64,000 nt of DNA, from assembly GCF_022570735.2 (NCBI RefSeq), contig NZ_JANCNS010000002.1, forward strand, positions 496,001-560,000, given 5' to 3'. Numbering within the stretch: position 1 is the first letter of the stretch; every line of letters starts with the position of its first letter. The DNA is from Christiangramia oceanisediminis (GTDB lineage: Bacteria; Bacteroidota; Bacteroidia; Flavobacteriales; Flavobacteriaceae). Below, in pieces: positions 1 through 8,595 of this stretch. The notes under the pieces are model-generated. The model was not told where the DNA came from. It did not search any database and saw nothing but the letters and a program-made list of their open reading frames with translations. Both the position numbers and the translations under genes were made by a program.

Positions 1-98
1 TTGTCTAATTCTTTTCGCTGAAGATCTCAGAATAAACATATCGCCCCTGAATCCTTAAAATTGCTGATTTAATGCGAAAAGAGATCAAGTTGATTTCT

Positions 99-830
99 AT
101 GAAAAAAAGTATGATTTTTTTGTTCCTGGTCTGTAATCTATCGGTCCATTCTCAAAACGAAAAAACCCTGGACACGGTGGCAGTAAGGATTCTGGATCGT
201 ATGGCCGATTTCATTGGCGGTTTAAATGCGGTTAGTTTTACCGCTACTATAGCGCAGGATGTCGAAGATAGCAAATATGGTCTTGTGAAGGAGTTTTCGG
301 AGAACCAGGTTTATATGGTAGGGCCGGACAAAATGCATGTTCAGGTAGATGGAACCTACGGGCATAAGGGCTATTGGTATAATGGGGAATCCCTTGTGTA
401 TTACTCCTTTGATGAAAATAACTACTCGGTTGTGGATGCTCCTGGTGATATCGTAAGTATGATGGACAGCATCCATAGAAATTTTGAAATAGAATTCCCC
501 GCTGCCGATGTTTTTTTTCCTGATTTCGTGGACCTTCTTCTAGAGAGTTTCGATCATATTGAATACCTGGGTGAAAAGGAGGTAGACGGTCTTAAGTGCT
601 TTCATATTATGGCGGTAAATGAATCGTCGAATGTGCAATTATGGATATCTAACGATGCCTTTTTTCTTCCGCAGCGATTTTTGATCGTTCATAAAGATGA
701 GGATTACAAACAATACCTGGTAAATTTCACCAACTGGGAGGTCAATCCTGGACTTCCAGTCGAGATGTTTTCCTTTGAGCCACCGCCAAATGCGAAGAAT
801 ATAGCTATTATGGCAACAAAAAGCTTTTAG
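99..830 (+). CDS. DUF2092 family secreted protein
   Basis: Predicted periplasmic protein of the DUF2092 family, which has a LolA/LppX-like fold; the molecular role is unknown. The start at 99 gives a clean signal peptide (MKKSMIFLFLVCN, ending near HSQ at residue 19); an in-frame ATG at 72 would add nine charged residues before it. Family hallmarks are visible: an early 'RMADFIGGL' helix, 'PDKMHVQV', a 'YNGESLVYY' strand, 'FPAADVFFPD' and a C-terminal 'FSFEPPPNAK'. It sits 25 bp upstream of a DUF6515 gene on the same strand and is probably co-transcribed with it. Family call is by recognition of motifs; function is not inferred. Confidence 0.8.
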   Translation: MKKSMIFLFLVCNLSVHSQNEKTLDTVAVRILDRMADFIGGLNAVSFTATIAQDVEDSKYGLVKEFSENQVYMVGPDKMHVQVDGTYGHKGYWYNGESLVYYSFDENNYSVVDAPGDIVSMMDSIHRNFEIEFPAADVFFPDFVDLLLESFDHIEYLGEKEVDGLKCFHIMAVNESSNVQLWISNDAFFLPQRFLIVHKDEDYKQYLVNFTNWEVNPGLPVEMFSFEPPPNAKNIAIMATKSF

Positions 831-855
831 ACCACAGAATTAAATCTAAATCCAG

Positions 856-1914
856 ATGAAGACTTTATTTTCTTTTCGAATTCCATATATGGTCCTGATT
901 ATTTCCGTATTATTTTTCATTTTTCCGGTTGAAAACCTGGAGGCCCAGCGTATAAACAGAGGTGGAAGGCCTCAAATGTCAAGGCCTGCCGCAAGACCTG
1001 CAGCGAGACCAGCGCCTTCCAGACCTGCAAGAAATGTAAATACCCGAAATATGACCAGGCCTACAAACAGGTCTATCAATGGCGGCCATGTTAAAGCCAG
1101 TAATAACCGAATGCCTTCCAGGGATATCAGCCGGGATAAAAAACTGGATAGGTCTGAAGTGAAACGTCCACCAAACACCAGGCCCAGCACTGGCAGGGAA
1201 AACATAAGCAAAGAGAGACCTGGAGATCGTAACCCAGGTGATCGGAATCCGGGAGACAGGAATCCGGGAGACAGGAATCCCGGAGGTCGGGACAAGATCG
1301 ATATCGATAATAGCCGGGATAATATAAATATTAATATAGACAACAGCCGGGATATCAATATAAGGAATACCCAGGTAAGACGTAGTTCGAGGGTTTATAT
1401 CAGGCCTCCATATATCTTTGGCGGATTTCGGTTTTATACTTACTGGCCTTATTATTATCATCCATTCAGACCATTCTACTGGGGGCCTTACTGGCATCCA
1501 TGGGGTTATTTCGTTACCAGTTTAGCAACCACGGCAATTATCGTTAGTATTGAAAATCAGCGTTACCATTATGACCGTGGAACCTATTATGTTGAAGAAG
1601 ATAATGGCTACAGAGTGGTGCAGGCACCTGTTGGGGCCGAAGTTAAGGAGTTACCTGCTGAAGCACAGACAGTACAGGTTAATGAAACCACCAATAACTA
1701 TTATTACGGTGGTGCCTATTACGAAAAGGATGGGGAAGTCTATAAGGTGGTTCCTCCAACTGCTGGCACCATTGTACCCAATTTGCCTGAAGGCGGCGAA
1801 GAAGTTAGGATAGGGGACCAGACATTTGTTAAGTATGGGGAAACCTATTATCAGCCAGTACAGGTAGATAGCAAGAATATGTATGAAGTTGTAGATGTAA
1901 GGGAAGAAGAATAA
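856..1914 (+). CDS. DUF6515 family secreted repeat protein
   Basis: Predicted exported protein of 352 aa. A signal peptide covers about residues 1-30 (cleavage near 'EAQ'). Residues about 35-60 are Pro/Ala/Arg-rich, residues about 120-142 hold four tandem GDRNPG units, then Asp/Asn/Ile-rich repeats, a Tyr/Trp/Pro-rich patch (about 185-215) with one hydrophobic segment, and a C-terminal half with repeated 'YYY...YEKDGEVYKVV' and 'GETYYQPV' strands typical of DUF6515. The low-complexity basic N-half looks like a surface or envelope linker. Function unknown. A bidirectional terminator follows directly. Confidence 0.75.
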   Translation: MKTLFSFRIPYMVLIISVLFFIFPVENLEAQRINRGGRPQMSRPAARPAARPAPSRPARNVNTRNMTRPTNRSINGGHVKASNNRMPSRDISRDKKLDRSEVKRPPNTRPSTGRENISKERPGDRNPGDRNPGDRNPGDRNPGGRDKIDIDNSRDNININIDNSRDINIRNTQVRRSSRVYIRPPYIFGGFRFYTYWPYYYHPFRPFYWGPYWHPWGYFVTSLATTAIIVSIENQRYHYDRGTYYVEEDNGYRVVQAPVGAEVKELPAEAQTVQVNETTNNYYYGGAYYEKDGEVYKVVPPTAGTIVPNLPEGGEEVRIGDQTFVKYGETYYQPVQVDSKNMYEVVDVREEE

Positions 1915-1916
1915 AA

Positions 1917-1937
1917 AAGCCTCCCGGCAGGAGGCTT
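1917..1937. terminator. Bidirectional intrinsic terminator
   Basis: An 8-bp perfect stem (AAGCCTCC / GGAGGCTT) with a 5-nt loop lies between two convergent genes. The run of A on its left becomes a T-tract for the minus-strand aldo/keto reductase, so it should end that transcript best; the plus-strand tail is only partly T-rich. Confidence 0.85.
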
Positions 1938-1943
1938 ACTTAT

Positions 1944-2903
1944 CTATTCGCTTGCCATGTTCAAAATACTCATTTCTTCATCGCTTAGTTCCAGTTTCAT
2001 CGCATGTTCGAAAGACTTTAAATGTTCCTTTTTAGAAACGCTGGCAATAGGCGCTGTTATCCCCGGCCTTTGCATGATCCAACGCAATGCTATTGCTGCC
2101 TGCGGCAGATTGCGTTGTTCTGAAATATCCTTCAGGGCAGTTAAGATTTTTTTACCTCTATCGTCAAAATAATCCTTTAAAAACATCTCCCTGTCGGTTC
2201 CTTTTACATCATCTATCGATTCATATTTTCCTGTTAGAAACCCGCTGGCCAGTGAAAAATAACTTGCCACTCCCAGGTTGTTTTCCATACAGATCTCTCT
2301 AATACCATTTTCGAACTTCTCCCTTTGTGCGAGACTATACTCTGGCTGAAAAACTTCATACTTAGGGAGATTATTATTCTGAGCAGCATCGATAGACTCC
2401 TTAAGTCGGTCTGCTGAAAGATTAGAAGCACCAATATAACGAACTTTTCCTTCCTTTATCAATTGTTCATAAGCACCCAGGGTTTCTTCAACAGGGGTTT
2501 TATTATCGTCCCAATGCGTATAGTAAAGATCTATATGATCGGTTTTAAGCCTTTGTAAGGAGTCTTCTACCGCTTTTAGGATATGTTGCCTGGAAATGTT
2601 CTTATCGCCTCCCTGCTGCATACTGGAACCTACCTTGGTTGCAATGATCAGGTTGTCTGGTTTACCGCGCTTCTGAAAATAGTTTCCAAGGATTCGTTCT
2701 GATTCTCCACCCGAATTTCCATCTGCCCATCGAGAGTAAACATCGGCTGAATCGATATGGTTAATGCCCATGTCGAGTATCCTATCCAGCAGGTCAAAAG
2801 AGTCCTTTTCGTTCACTGTCCAACCAAACACATTTCCGCCGAAGATTATAGGAGAAGTTTTAAGGCTGGTATTTCCTAGCTTTTTCATAGTTACATTTTT
2901 CAT
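1944..2903 (-). CDS. Aldo/keto reductase
   Basis: NAD(P)H-dependent oxidoreductase with a TIM-barrel fold, acting on carbonyl compounds in the cytoplasm; the substrate cannot be read from sequence. The catalytic tetrad is visible: Asp51 ('NHIDSADVY'), Tyr56, Lys90 ('IIATK') and His130 ('LYYTHWDD'). The C-terminal cofactor loop 'PIASVSKKEHL' is present. Length (319 aa) is normal for the YajO/YghZ-like branch. An alternative start five codons in (MKKLG) is possible. Monocistronic, convergent with the DUF6515 gene. Confidence 0.9.
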   Translation of the reverse strand: MKNVTMKKLGNTSLKTSPIIFGGNVFGWTVNEKDSFDLLDRILDMGINHIDSADVYSRWADGNSGGESERILGNYFQKRGKPDNLIIATKVGSSMQQGGDKNISRQHILKAVEDSLQRLKTDHIDLYYTHWDDNKTPVEETLGAYEQLIKEGKVRYIGASNLSADRLKESIDAAQNNNLPKYEVFQPEYSLAQREKFENGIREICMENNLGVASYFSLASGFLTGKYESIDDVKGTDREMFLKDYFDDRGKKILTALKDISEQRNLPQAAIALRWIMQRPGITAPIASVSKKEHLKSFEHAMKLELSDEEMSILNMASE

Positions 2904-3096
2904 TAAAATACTAAAACCTGAAAAGCTCTAAATTGATTAGCTAAATTTTAACTTTATTTAAAGGCTTTTCATTATCTAAACCAGTAAACCCAGATCTGTT
3001 TTATAAAGTTAGGTTAATACAGCCAATGTTGATTCCCAATAACTTGCTGCTGCATGGGTAAATTTTTAAATTAATGGAAAACCAATCAATTTGAAT

Positions 3097-4179
3097 ATGG
3101 ACGAGATTATTGAACACCCAGACCAGGGTGCTAGAAATGAAGAAAAGGAGATCGTTATCATCAGCGGAAGTAGTGGTCTTGTTGGATTTCCATTAATTGA
3201 GAAACTGGCAAAAAACTACAGGGTGGTTGGCCTTGATAGGTTAGGTCCACCGTATCCACCTCTGCAAGCCGAGTGCGTTAATTTTGATATTACCGATGAA
3301 AAGGCTATCGATGCTGCTATGGAAAGAATCCGTTATGGCTATGGAAGTAAGATCGCATCGGTAATTCACCTTGCAGCCTTCTATAGCTTCAATACCAAAG
3401 AAAGTCCTGGTTACGAAGAGATCAATATTAAGGGTACCAGGAAGTTTCTTAGTCAATTACAGGACTTTGAAGTAGACCAGTTCATTTACGCCAGTTCCAA
3501 TTTGATCTATAAACCTACGGAACCCGGAAAGAAGATCCATGAGGACTGTCCAGTCGAAGCTAATTGGGGTTATCCCGAATCAAAAATTCAGACCGAAGAT
3601 CTCATCAGGGAGAACAATAAAGATATCGATACGGTTTTTTTAAGGATTGCCGGTATCTATGATGAACATTGTCACTCCATTCCTATAAGTCAGCAAATTA
3701 AACGTATTTACGAAAAAGAGCTGGTAAGCCATTTTTATTCAGGTGAACTTGATCATGGAAATGTTTTTGTACATCTGGATGATGTATTAAATGCCATCCT
3801 CAAAACGGTAGACCGGAGAAAAGATCTTCCGGGTGAGATTCCTATCAATATTGGCGAACCCAGTTCACCTACTTATCAGGATCTACAGGATGTGATTGGA
3901 AAGCATATCCATGGAGAGGAATGGGAAACTTACGAAATGCCAAAATCCATTGCTAAAGCTGGAGCCTGGACACAAAATCTTATGGGCGATCCTTTTATAA
4001 AACCATGGATGATAGACCGGGCAGATGATCATTATGAACTTGACATTAGTAGGGCTAAAAAAGTTTTAGATTGGGAACCTTCTCATAGGGTGTTGGATAC
4101 CATACCTGAAATGATCCAGAATTTGAAGAGAGATCCCAAAAAATGGTACAAAGAAAATGATCTCGATTATGGCGGATAA
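3097..4179 (+). CDS. NAD-dependent epimerase/dehydratase (extended SDR)
   Basis: Rossmann-fold extended SDR. The N-terminal nucleotide loop is 'SGSSGLVGFP' near residue 25 and the YxxxK catalytic pair is in 'YPESK' near residue 165, with 'YASSNLIY' supplying the catalytic Ser. I place the start at ATG 3097; a TTG at 3091 two codons earlier is in frame. It overlaps the downstream VKOR-like gene by about 11-23 bp, so the two are translationally coupled, with an SPW protein third. A decayed relative of this gene lies at 16.27-16.62 kb inside the island. Sugar or other substrate unknown. Confidence 0.88.
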   Translation: MDEIIEHPDQGARNEEKEIVIISGSSGLVGFPLIEKLAKNYRVVGLDRLGPPYPPLQAECVNFDITDEKAIDAAMERIRYGYGSKIASVIHLAAFYSFNTKESPGYEEINIKGTRKFLSQLQDFEVDQFIYASSNLIYKPTEPGKKIHEDCPVEANWGYPESKIQTEDLIRENNKDIDTVFLRIAGIYDEHCHSIPISQQIKRIYEKELVSHFYSGELDHGNVFVHLDDVLNAILKTVDRRKDLPGEIPINIGEPSSPTYQDLQDVIGKHIHGEEWETYEMPKSIAKAGAWTQNLMGDPFIKPWMIDRADDHYELDISRAKKVLDWEPSHRVLDTIPEMIQNLKRDPKKWYKENDLDYGG

Positions 4180-4732
4180 AAAAAATCTGATTCCTCCAGG
4201 CTGGGATTATAATCCGGCAGCGTGGTCTGAAAGGATTCCTATTGTGATCCTGGCAATGATCGGTTTTTTTATTGCCGGTTATCTATCACTGTATCAGTTC
4301 GAGTTAATAGACAGTGTATGGGAACCCTTTTTTGGAGATGGTAGTATCACCATCCTTAATTCCAAAGTTTCTCATGTGCTACCAATTCCTGATGCAGCAC
4401 TGGGAGCCTTTGGCTATTTACTTGATGCTGTAACCGGGGTAATAGGTGGTACCGGTCGATGGAAAAAAATGCCGTGGATAGTAATCGTATTCGGCCTGGC
4501 AGTTGGACCACTTGGTTTTGTGAGTGTTATGCTGGTAGTCTTCCAGCCGGTTTTATTTTCGGCCTGGTGTACTTTATGCCTGGCATCTGCGGTTATCTCT
4601 ATCGCGATGATAGGACCGGCCATGGACGAGATGCTGGCCAGTCTTCAATTCATGAAAAGAGCCCGTAAAGCCGGAGCTTCAACCTGGAAAGTTTTCTGGG
4701 GTTCATCTTCTGAAATCCAAAAAGTAGAATAA
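4157..4732 (+). CDS. VKOR-like membrane protein lacking the first Cys pair
   Basis: Four-to-five-helix membrane protein of the vitamin K epoxide reductase family, which normally passes disulfide electrons to quinones. The CxxC active site is present (Cys138-Cys141, 'AWCTLC'), and the 'PIPDAALGAFGYL' segment matches the family's GIP-A-G-Y region. The usual shuttle cysteines before it are replaced ('ILNSKVSHV'), and only the two active-site Cys remain, so a canonical thiol relay is doubtful. Start at 4157 or at ATG 4169 (MADKK). It follows the epimerase by overlap and is followed after 1 bp by an SPW protein. Confidence 0.8.
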   Translation: MISIMADKKNLIPPGWDYNPAAWSERIPIVILAMIGFFIAGYLSLYQFELIDSVWEPFFGDGSITILNSKVSHVLPIPDAALGAFGYLLDAVTGVIGGTGRWKKMPWIVIVFGLAVGPLGFVSVMLVVFQPVLFSAWCTLCLASAVISIAMIGPAMDEMLASLQFMKRARKAGASTWKVFWGSSSEIQKVE

Positions 4733-4733
4733 A

Positions 4734-5075
4734 ATGTGGGCAAGAATAATCAATACATTATTAGGATTGTGGTTAATGATTGCTCCAGGCATTTTAAATT
4801 ATCCTAAAAGTGCCGCAGACAGTGGTCATATTGCCGGGCCAATTATCATTACATTCTCTGTAGTGGCCATTTGGGAAGCGACCAGGGGAGTTCGAAAATG
4901 GAATATTCCAGTTGGTATCTGGCTTCTGGTAGCGCCCTGGATTCTTGGATATGAAACTACCGTTGCGATCATTAGCGATATGAGCGTTGGGGTTCTAGTT
5001 CTTATTTTGTCTTCTATAAAAGGTGAAGTGAAAAAGGGCTACGGCGGAGGCTGGTCAGCATTATGGAAAGATTAA
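4734..5075 (+). CDS. SPW repeat membrane protein
   Basis: Small 113-aa membrane protein with two SPW-type repeats: 'GLWLMIAPGILNY' near residue 12 and 'GIWLLVAPWILGY' near residue 62, each followed by another hydrophobic helix, giving four predicted TM segments. Function of the family is unknown; it is often found with stress genes. It begins 1 bp after the VKOR-like stop and closes a three-gene operon. Confidence 0.85.
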   Translation: MWARIINTLLGLWLMIAPGILNYPKSAADSGHIAGPIIITFSVVAIWEATRGVRKWNIPVGIWLLVAPWILGYETTVAIISDMSVGVLVLILSSIKGEVKKGYGGGWSALWKD

Positions 5076-5193
5076 AGCTTTACTTCTATTATCTATGCCC
5101 AAATTTTCTGATAAATGAATATCACCTGGAAATAAGCTGAGAACCTGATATTTATCATGGCCTGATTAAGCTATTTGAACTTACTTTATTTCA

Positions 5194-5292
5194 GATAAAC
5201 AGAAAGGAGACCTGGTAAGTGTTTTTAAGATTATATCTTATTTGTAATAACTTGTTTTACAGCTTTTTGAGTAGTCTGTCTTTCTGTTTATC
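5194..5292. repeat. Long-range inverted repeat upstream of mlaEFD-like operon
   Basis: GATAAACAGAAAG at 5194-5206 is perfectly repeated in inverse orientation at 5280-5292, with partial extension inward (GAGAC / GTCTG). Arms are 73 nt apart and end about 25 bp before the GTG start of the permease. It could form a leader hairpin or a protein-binding pair. No gene lies in 5076-5316. Confidence 0.5.
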
Positions 5293-5316
5293 TTTAATAC
5301 TTTAATTGGTCAGGAT

Positions 5317-6087
5317 GTGACTGGAAGTTCCAACAGGATAGGGGCGTTTTTCGAGGAAGCCGGGGAGCTGGTATTATTTACCGGCCGATTCTTTGCGGAA
5401 GTATTTAAACCTCCTTTTGAATTTAAAGAATTGCTCAGGCAATGTTACCAAATGGGAAACAGGTCTTTTTTACTTGTTGGGGTTACCGGTTTTATTCTCG
5501 GATTGGTATTCACCCTTCAGTCCAGGCCTACCTTAATGCAATTTGGAGCTGAATCGTGGATGCCTTCTATGGTGAGTATTTCCATTGTACGGGAAATTGG
5601 CCCGGTGATAATCGCCCTCATATGTGCCGGGAAAATAGGATCAGGGATTGGAGCCGAGCTTGGTTCGATGCGGGTAACCGAACAGATCGATGCCATGGAG
5701 GTTTCTGGAACAAATCCCTTTAAATACCTTGTTGTAACGCGCATTGTTGCTACTACGCTTATGATACCTTTACTCGTCATTTTAGGAGATTCCATCGCCT
5801 TACTGGGATCGGCGATTATAGAAAACCTTAAAGGTGAAGTCTCATTTCTTCTTTATTTCAACCAGGTATTTGACGCCCTCAAATTTTCAGATCTGATACC
5901 AGCTACTATCAAAACCTTCTTTTTTGGTTTTGCCATTGGACTTGTGGGCTGTTATAAAGGCTATAACTGTTCAAAAGGAACCGTAGGAGTTGGGGAAGCC
6001 TCGAATGAAGCGGTTGTATACACTTCTATGCTATTATTTGTGATTGACTTTATAGCGGTCTTCGTGGCCGATATTTATTATGGCTGA
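5317..6087 (+). CDS. mlaE: MlaE-type ABC transporter permease
   Basis: Inner-membrane permease of a Mla/Mce lipid transporter, which moves phospholipids between the inner and outer membranes. The family signature 'ELGSMRVTEQIDAMEV' lies at about residues 110-125, with 'NPFKYLVVTRI' after it, and about five hydrophobic segments are present. Length (256 aa) is typical. The start is GTG (no ATG fits upstream). Its TGA overlaps the next gene's ATG by 1 bp, so permease, ATPase and MCE protein form one operon. Confidence 0.9.
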   Translation: MTGSSNRIGAFFEEAGELVLFTGRFFAEVFKPPFEFKELLRQCYQMGNRSFLLVGVTGFILGLVFTLQSRPTLMQFGAESWMPSMVSISIVREIGPVIIALICAGKIGSGIGAELGSMRVTEQIDAMEVSGTNPFKYLVVTRIVATTLMIPLLVILGDSIALLGSAIIENLKGEVSFLLYFNQVFDALKFSDLIPATIKTFFFGFAIGLVGCYKGYNCSKGTVGVGEASNEAVVYTSMLLFVIDFIAVFVADIYYG

Positions 6088-6839
6088 TGAGAACTTCGAA
6101 AAATATATCGCCCATCCTGGAAATAAGGGACCTAAAAAAATCTTTCGGGGATAAGGATGTTCTTAATGGTTTTAATTTGAAATTATTCGAAGGAGAGAAC
6201 CTGGTGGTGATGGGAAAATCGGGTTCCGGGAAGTCGGTCATGGTTAAATGCCTGGTTGGCCTGATACAGGCCGATAGTGGGATCATCAGGATCAAGGAAC
6301 AGGATATCGAAGTATTAGGAAGGGCAGAACTGGATCTGCTTCGAACCCATATAGGCTTTTTGTTCCAGGGCAGTGCTCTCTATGATTCGATGACAGTGCG
6401 GGAGAATCTTGAATTTCCATTAAGAAGACATAAAAAGCAGCTGAAAATGGAAGAAGATACCGAAAGCCTTGTTCTGGAGGCACTTAAAAATGTAGGCCTT
6501 GAACATACTCTCGATTCAATGCCCTCTGAGCTCTCCGGCGGTATGCAGCGACGAGTGGCCCTGGCCCGCGCCTTGATCCTGAAGCCTGAGATCATTCTTT
6601 ATGATGAACCTACCACGGGGTTAGACCCTATTACCTCTAAGGAAATCATTCAGCTAATGAGAAACATACAGGAGACCTACAATACGTCCTCTCTTATAAT
6701 CACCCATGATGTTGATTGTGCGAGGGTGATCTCGAACAGGATGATCCTCCTGGTAGATGGGATCAATTATGCCGAAGGCAGCTTCGAGGAATTGGCTAAA
6801 TCCCAGGACCCGAAGGTTCAGGCCTTTTTTAAAACCTAA
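6087..6839 (+). CDS. mlaF: MlaF-type ABC transporter ATP-binding protein
   Basis: Cytoplasmic ATPase that powers the MlaE permease. Walker A is 'GKSGSGKS' near residues 42-49, the ABC signature 'LSGGMQRRVALARAL' near 147-161, Walker B 'IILYDEPTTGLDP' near 168-180, and the switch His in 'IITHD'. The 250-aa length matches the family. It is coupled to the permease by a 1-bp overlap and followed 4 bp later by the MCE-domain gene. Confidence 0.93.
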   Translation: MRTSKNISPILEIRDLKKSFGDKDVLNGFNLKLFEGENLVVMGKSGSGKSVMVKCLVGLIQADSGIIRIKEQDIEVLGRAELDLLRTHIGFLFQGSALYDSMTVRENLEFPLRRHKKQLKMEEDTESLVLEALKNVGLEHTLDSMPSELSGGMQRRVALARALILKPEIILYDEPTTGLDPITSKEIIQLMRNIQETYNTSSLIITHDVDCARVISNRMILLVDGINYAEGSFEELAKSQDPKVQAFFKT

Positions 6840-6843
6840 AGAC

Positions 6844-7824
6844 ATGGAAAAATCGACTTCACAAAAAATAAAATTAGGAGTTTTTGTAAGCCTGGGATCA
6901 ATATTACTCATCGCGGCACTGTATTTTATTGGGAACAGGCAACATCTATTCACCAGAAACATGGCTGTTTTTGCAGAATTTGAGAACGTAAACGGCCTTC
7001 AAATTGGTAACAATGTGCGTTACTCGGGAATTAACGTGGGTACAGTGAGTAAAATAGAGATGATAGGAGACTCAAGGATCATTGTTCAAATGATGGTGGA
7101 AGAAAACACGGCTCGTTTCATTAAAAGAGATGCTATCGCATCGATTGGTTCAGATGGGCTCGTTGGAAGTATGGTAGTAAATATTTTACCCGGCCAGGAA
7201 GATCTTAAGGCCATTAGCGCAGGCGACACCATTAAAACTTATAGTAGAATAGGAGCCGATGATATGCTTTCCACACTAAACGTTACCAATGAGAATGCCG
7301 CTTTGCTCACTTCAGACCTACTGAAGATCACAGAAAAGATACTGGAAGCCAGGGGAACCCTTGGTGTGCTGGTAAGCGATACCACGCTGGCCAGGGATAT
7401 CCAGGTAACCCTTGCGAATCTAAAGGAAACCAGCGCACAAACGAGCAGGGCGATGAGAAAAATCAATACCGAGCTTGCCAGGATCAATATTCAGGAGAGT
7501 GTGGCTGGAACTTTATTAAGTGATACCCTTTCAGGAGATCGTATCGAAAATGTGATCAGGAACCTGGATTCTGCCAGTTCACAGATCATAGATATCACAG
7601 CCCGGGTGAATTCAATGATCACCGAAATCAAAGAAGGTGAAGGCGCGCTTAATTATCTTAGCCAGAATAGGGAACTGGTTGAGAATATTGATACCACGAT
7701 GCTAAATATTAAGCAATCTTCAGTAAAACTGAACGAAAACATGGAAGCCCTCAGGCATAACTGGCTTTTCCGCGGTTATTTCAGAAAACTGGAGAGACAG
7801 CAACGAAAAAATGCCGGTAATTAA
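6844..7824 (+). CDS. mlaD: MCE-domain lipid transport protein (MlaD-like)
   Basis: Membrane-anchored substrate-binding subunit of the Mla-like transporter. Starting at ATG 6844, the protein has one N-terminal TM (about residues 12-30), then a MlaD/MCE domain ('FENVNGLQIGNNVRYSGINV' region, 'GSDGLVGSMVVNI') to about residue 120, and a long helical C-terminus predicted to span the periplasm. An earlier in-frame ATG would extend back into the ATPase gene and is unlikely. At about 326 aa it is longer than the short E. coli MlaD and resembles the longer MCE type. Confidence 0.88.
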   Translation: MEKSTSQKIKLGVFVSLGSILLIAALYFIGNRQHLFTRNMAVFAEFENVNGLQIGNNVRYSGINVGTVSKIEMIGDSRIIVQMMVEENTARFIKRDAIASIGSDGLVGSMVVNILPGQEDLKAISAGDTIKTYSRIGADDMLSTLNVTNENAALLTSDLLKITEKILEARGTLGVLVSDTTLARDIQVTLANLKETSAQTSRAMRKINTELARINIQESVAGTLLSDTLSGDRIENVIRNLDSASSQIIDITARVNSMITEIKEGEGALNYLSQNRELVENIDTTMLNIKQSSVKLNENMEALRHNWLFRGYFRKLERQQRKNAGN

Positions 7825-7906
7825 AGATAGTTTAACAGCTATTGCCTTATTCTTAACTTTCTGCGGAAGCTTAATTCCTTAACTTGGGATTAACCATAAA
7901 ATACAG

Positions 7907-8458
7907 ATGATGAGAATTGCACTTATTTGCCTATTATTTCCATTTATAGTGAATTCACAAAAGCTTGCCGAAAAATTCACTTTATCACCCGCCGGATTTG
8001 AAGATTCTGTAGTGAGGGAATATCCAGGTAAAACCGATTCACAGCTATTCCTGGCGGCTAAGATGTGGGCTGAATTCACCATTTCCAACACCCAGGAAGC
8101 GAGAACAAGAGAGATTAAAGATCAGTATTTGGAATACCAGGTTTTCGTGCCCCAGGCATTCACGATCGAAGATAATGGTAGTTCGTTCACCTGGGATGCC
8201 ATGTTTGATGTGGCTTTTAGGTTCGAAAATGAAAAAATTAGATACGACGTAGAGATCGTAGAGCTTTCCAGCCCAGATGCACCAGCATTCCAGATTGTTG
8301 GTGGAACCGATGACTGGGCATTTTATTCCGATGTTAATTCAGAACCCTACCCGCTGACCTCAAATGCGAGAAAAGTGATGGAAGATATCGTAAATGATTT
8401 TATACGTGGCGTTTCAGCCTATGTGAACAGAGATGCTGAAGTTCCCGAAAAGGACTAA
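7907..8458 (+). CDS. Secreted protein, DUF4468-like
   Basis: 183-aa protein with a signal peptide (about residues 1-18, 'MRIALICLLFPFIVNSQ'). The mature part has 'FLAAKMWAEFTIS', 'TWDAMFDVAFRFENEKIRYDVEIVEL'-like alternating strands and 'ARKVMEDIVNDFIRG', which resembles the DUF4468/TBP-like fold of Bacteroidetes secreted proteins. That family call is tentative. Function unknown. It follows the mla-like operon by about 80 bp and is closed by a strong terminator. Confidence 0.65.
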   Translation: MMRIALICLLFPFIVNSQKLAEKFTLSPAGFEDSVVREYPGKTDSQLFLAAKMWAEFTISNTQEARTREIKDQYLEYQVFVPQAFTIEDNGSSFTWDAMFDVAFRFENEKIRYDVEIVELSSPDAPAFQIVGGTDDWAFYSDVNSEPYPLTSNARKVMEDIVNDFIRGVSAYVNRDAEVPEKD

Positions 8459-8481
8459 GATTAAATATCATAAAAATGGAT

Positions 8482-8509
8482 ATCCCGGACCTGTACCGGG
8501 ATTTTTTTT
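8482..8509 (+). terminator. Intrinsic terminator
   Basis: Perfect 7-bp stem (ATCCCGG / CCGGGAT) with a 7-nt loop and a run of eight T. It ends the transcript of the DUF4468-like gene and separates it from the universal stress gene. Confidence 0.92.
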
Positions 8510-8595
8510 GTCTGTTTCCGAATTGCCTGAAAACTGAGTTTCATCATATTTTAATCGCATACCATGAATTAAATTAGTTTTGAAATTCTAAGATC

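Noticed and set aside
1215-1290. Possible CRISPR-like or minisatellite array
   Set aside because: The repeats are in-frame GDRNPG codons within a coding region, with no spacers.
972-1497. Open frames on the minus strand opposite the DUF6515 gene
   Set aside because: They are shadows of the repeat-rich plus-strand gene; the repeats keep the other frames open. No start context or recognisable domain.
6757-6843. Upstream extension of the MCE protein
   Set aside because: Would overlap the ATPase gene by more than 80 bp and add a basic stretch before the TM anchor.
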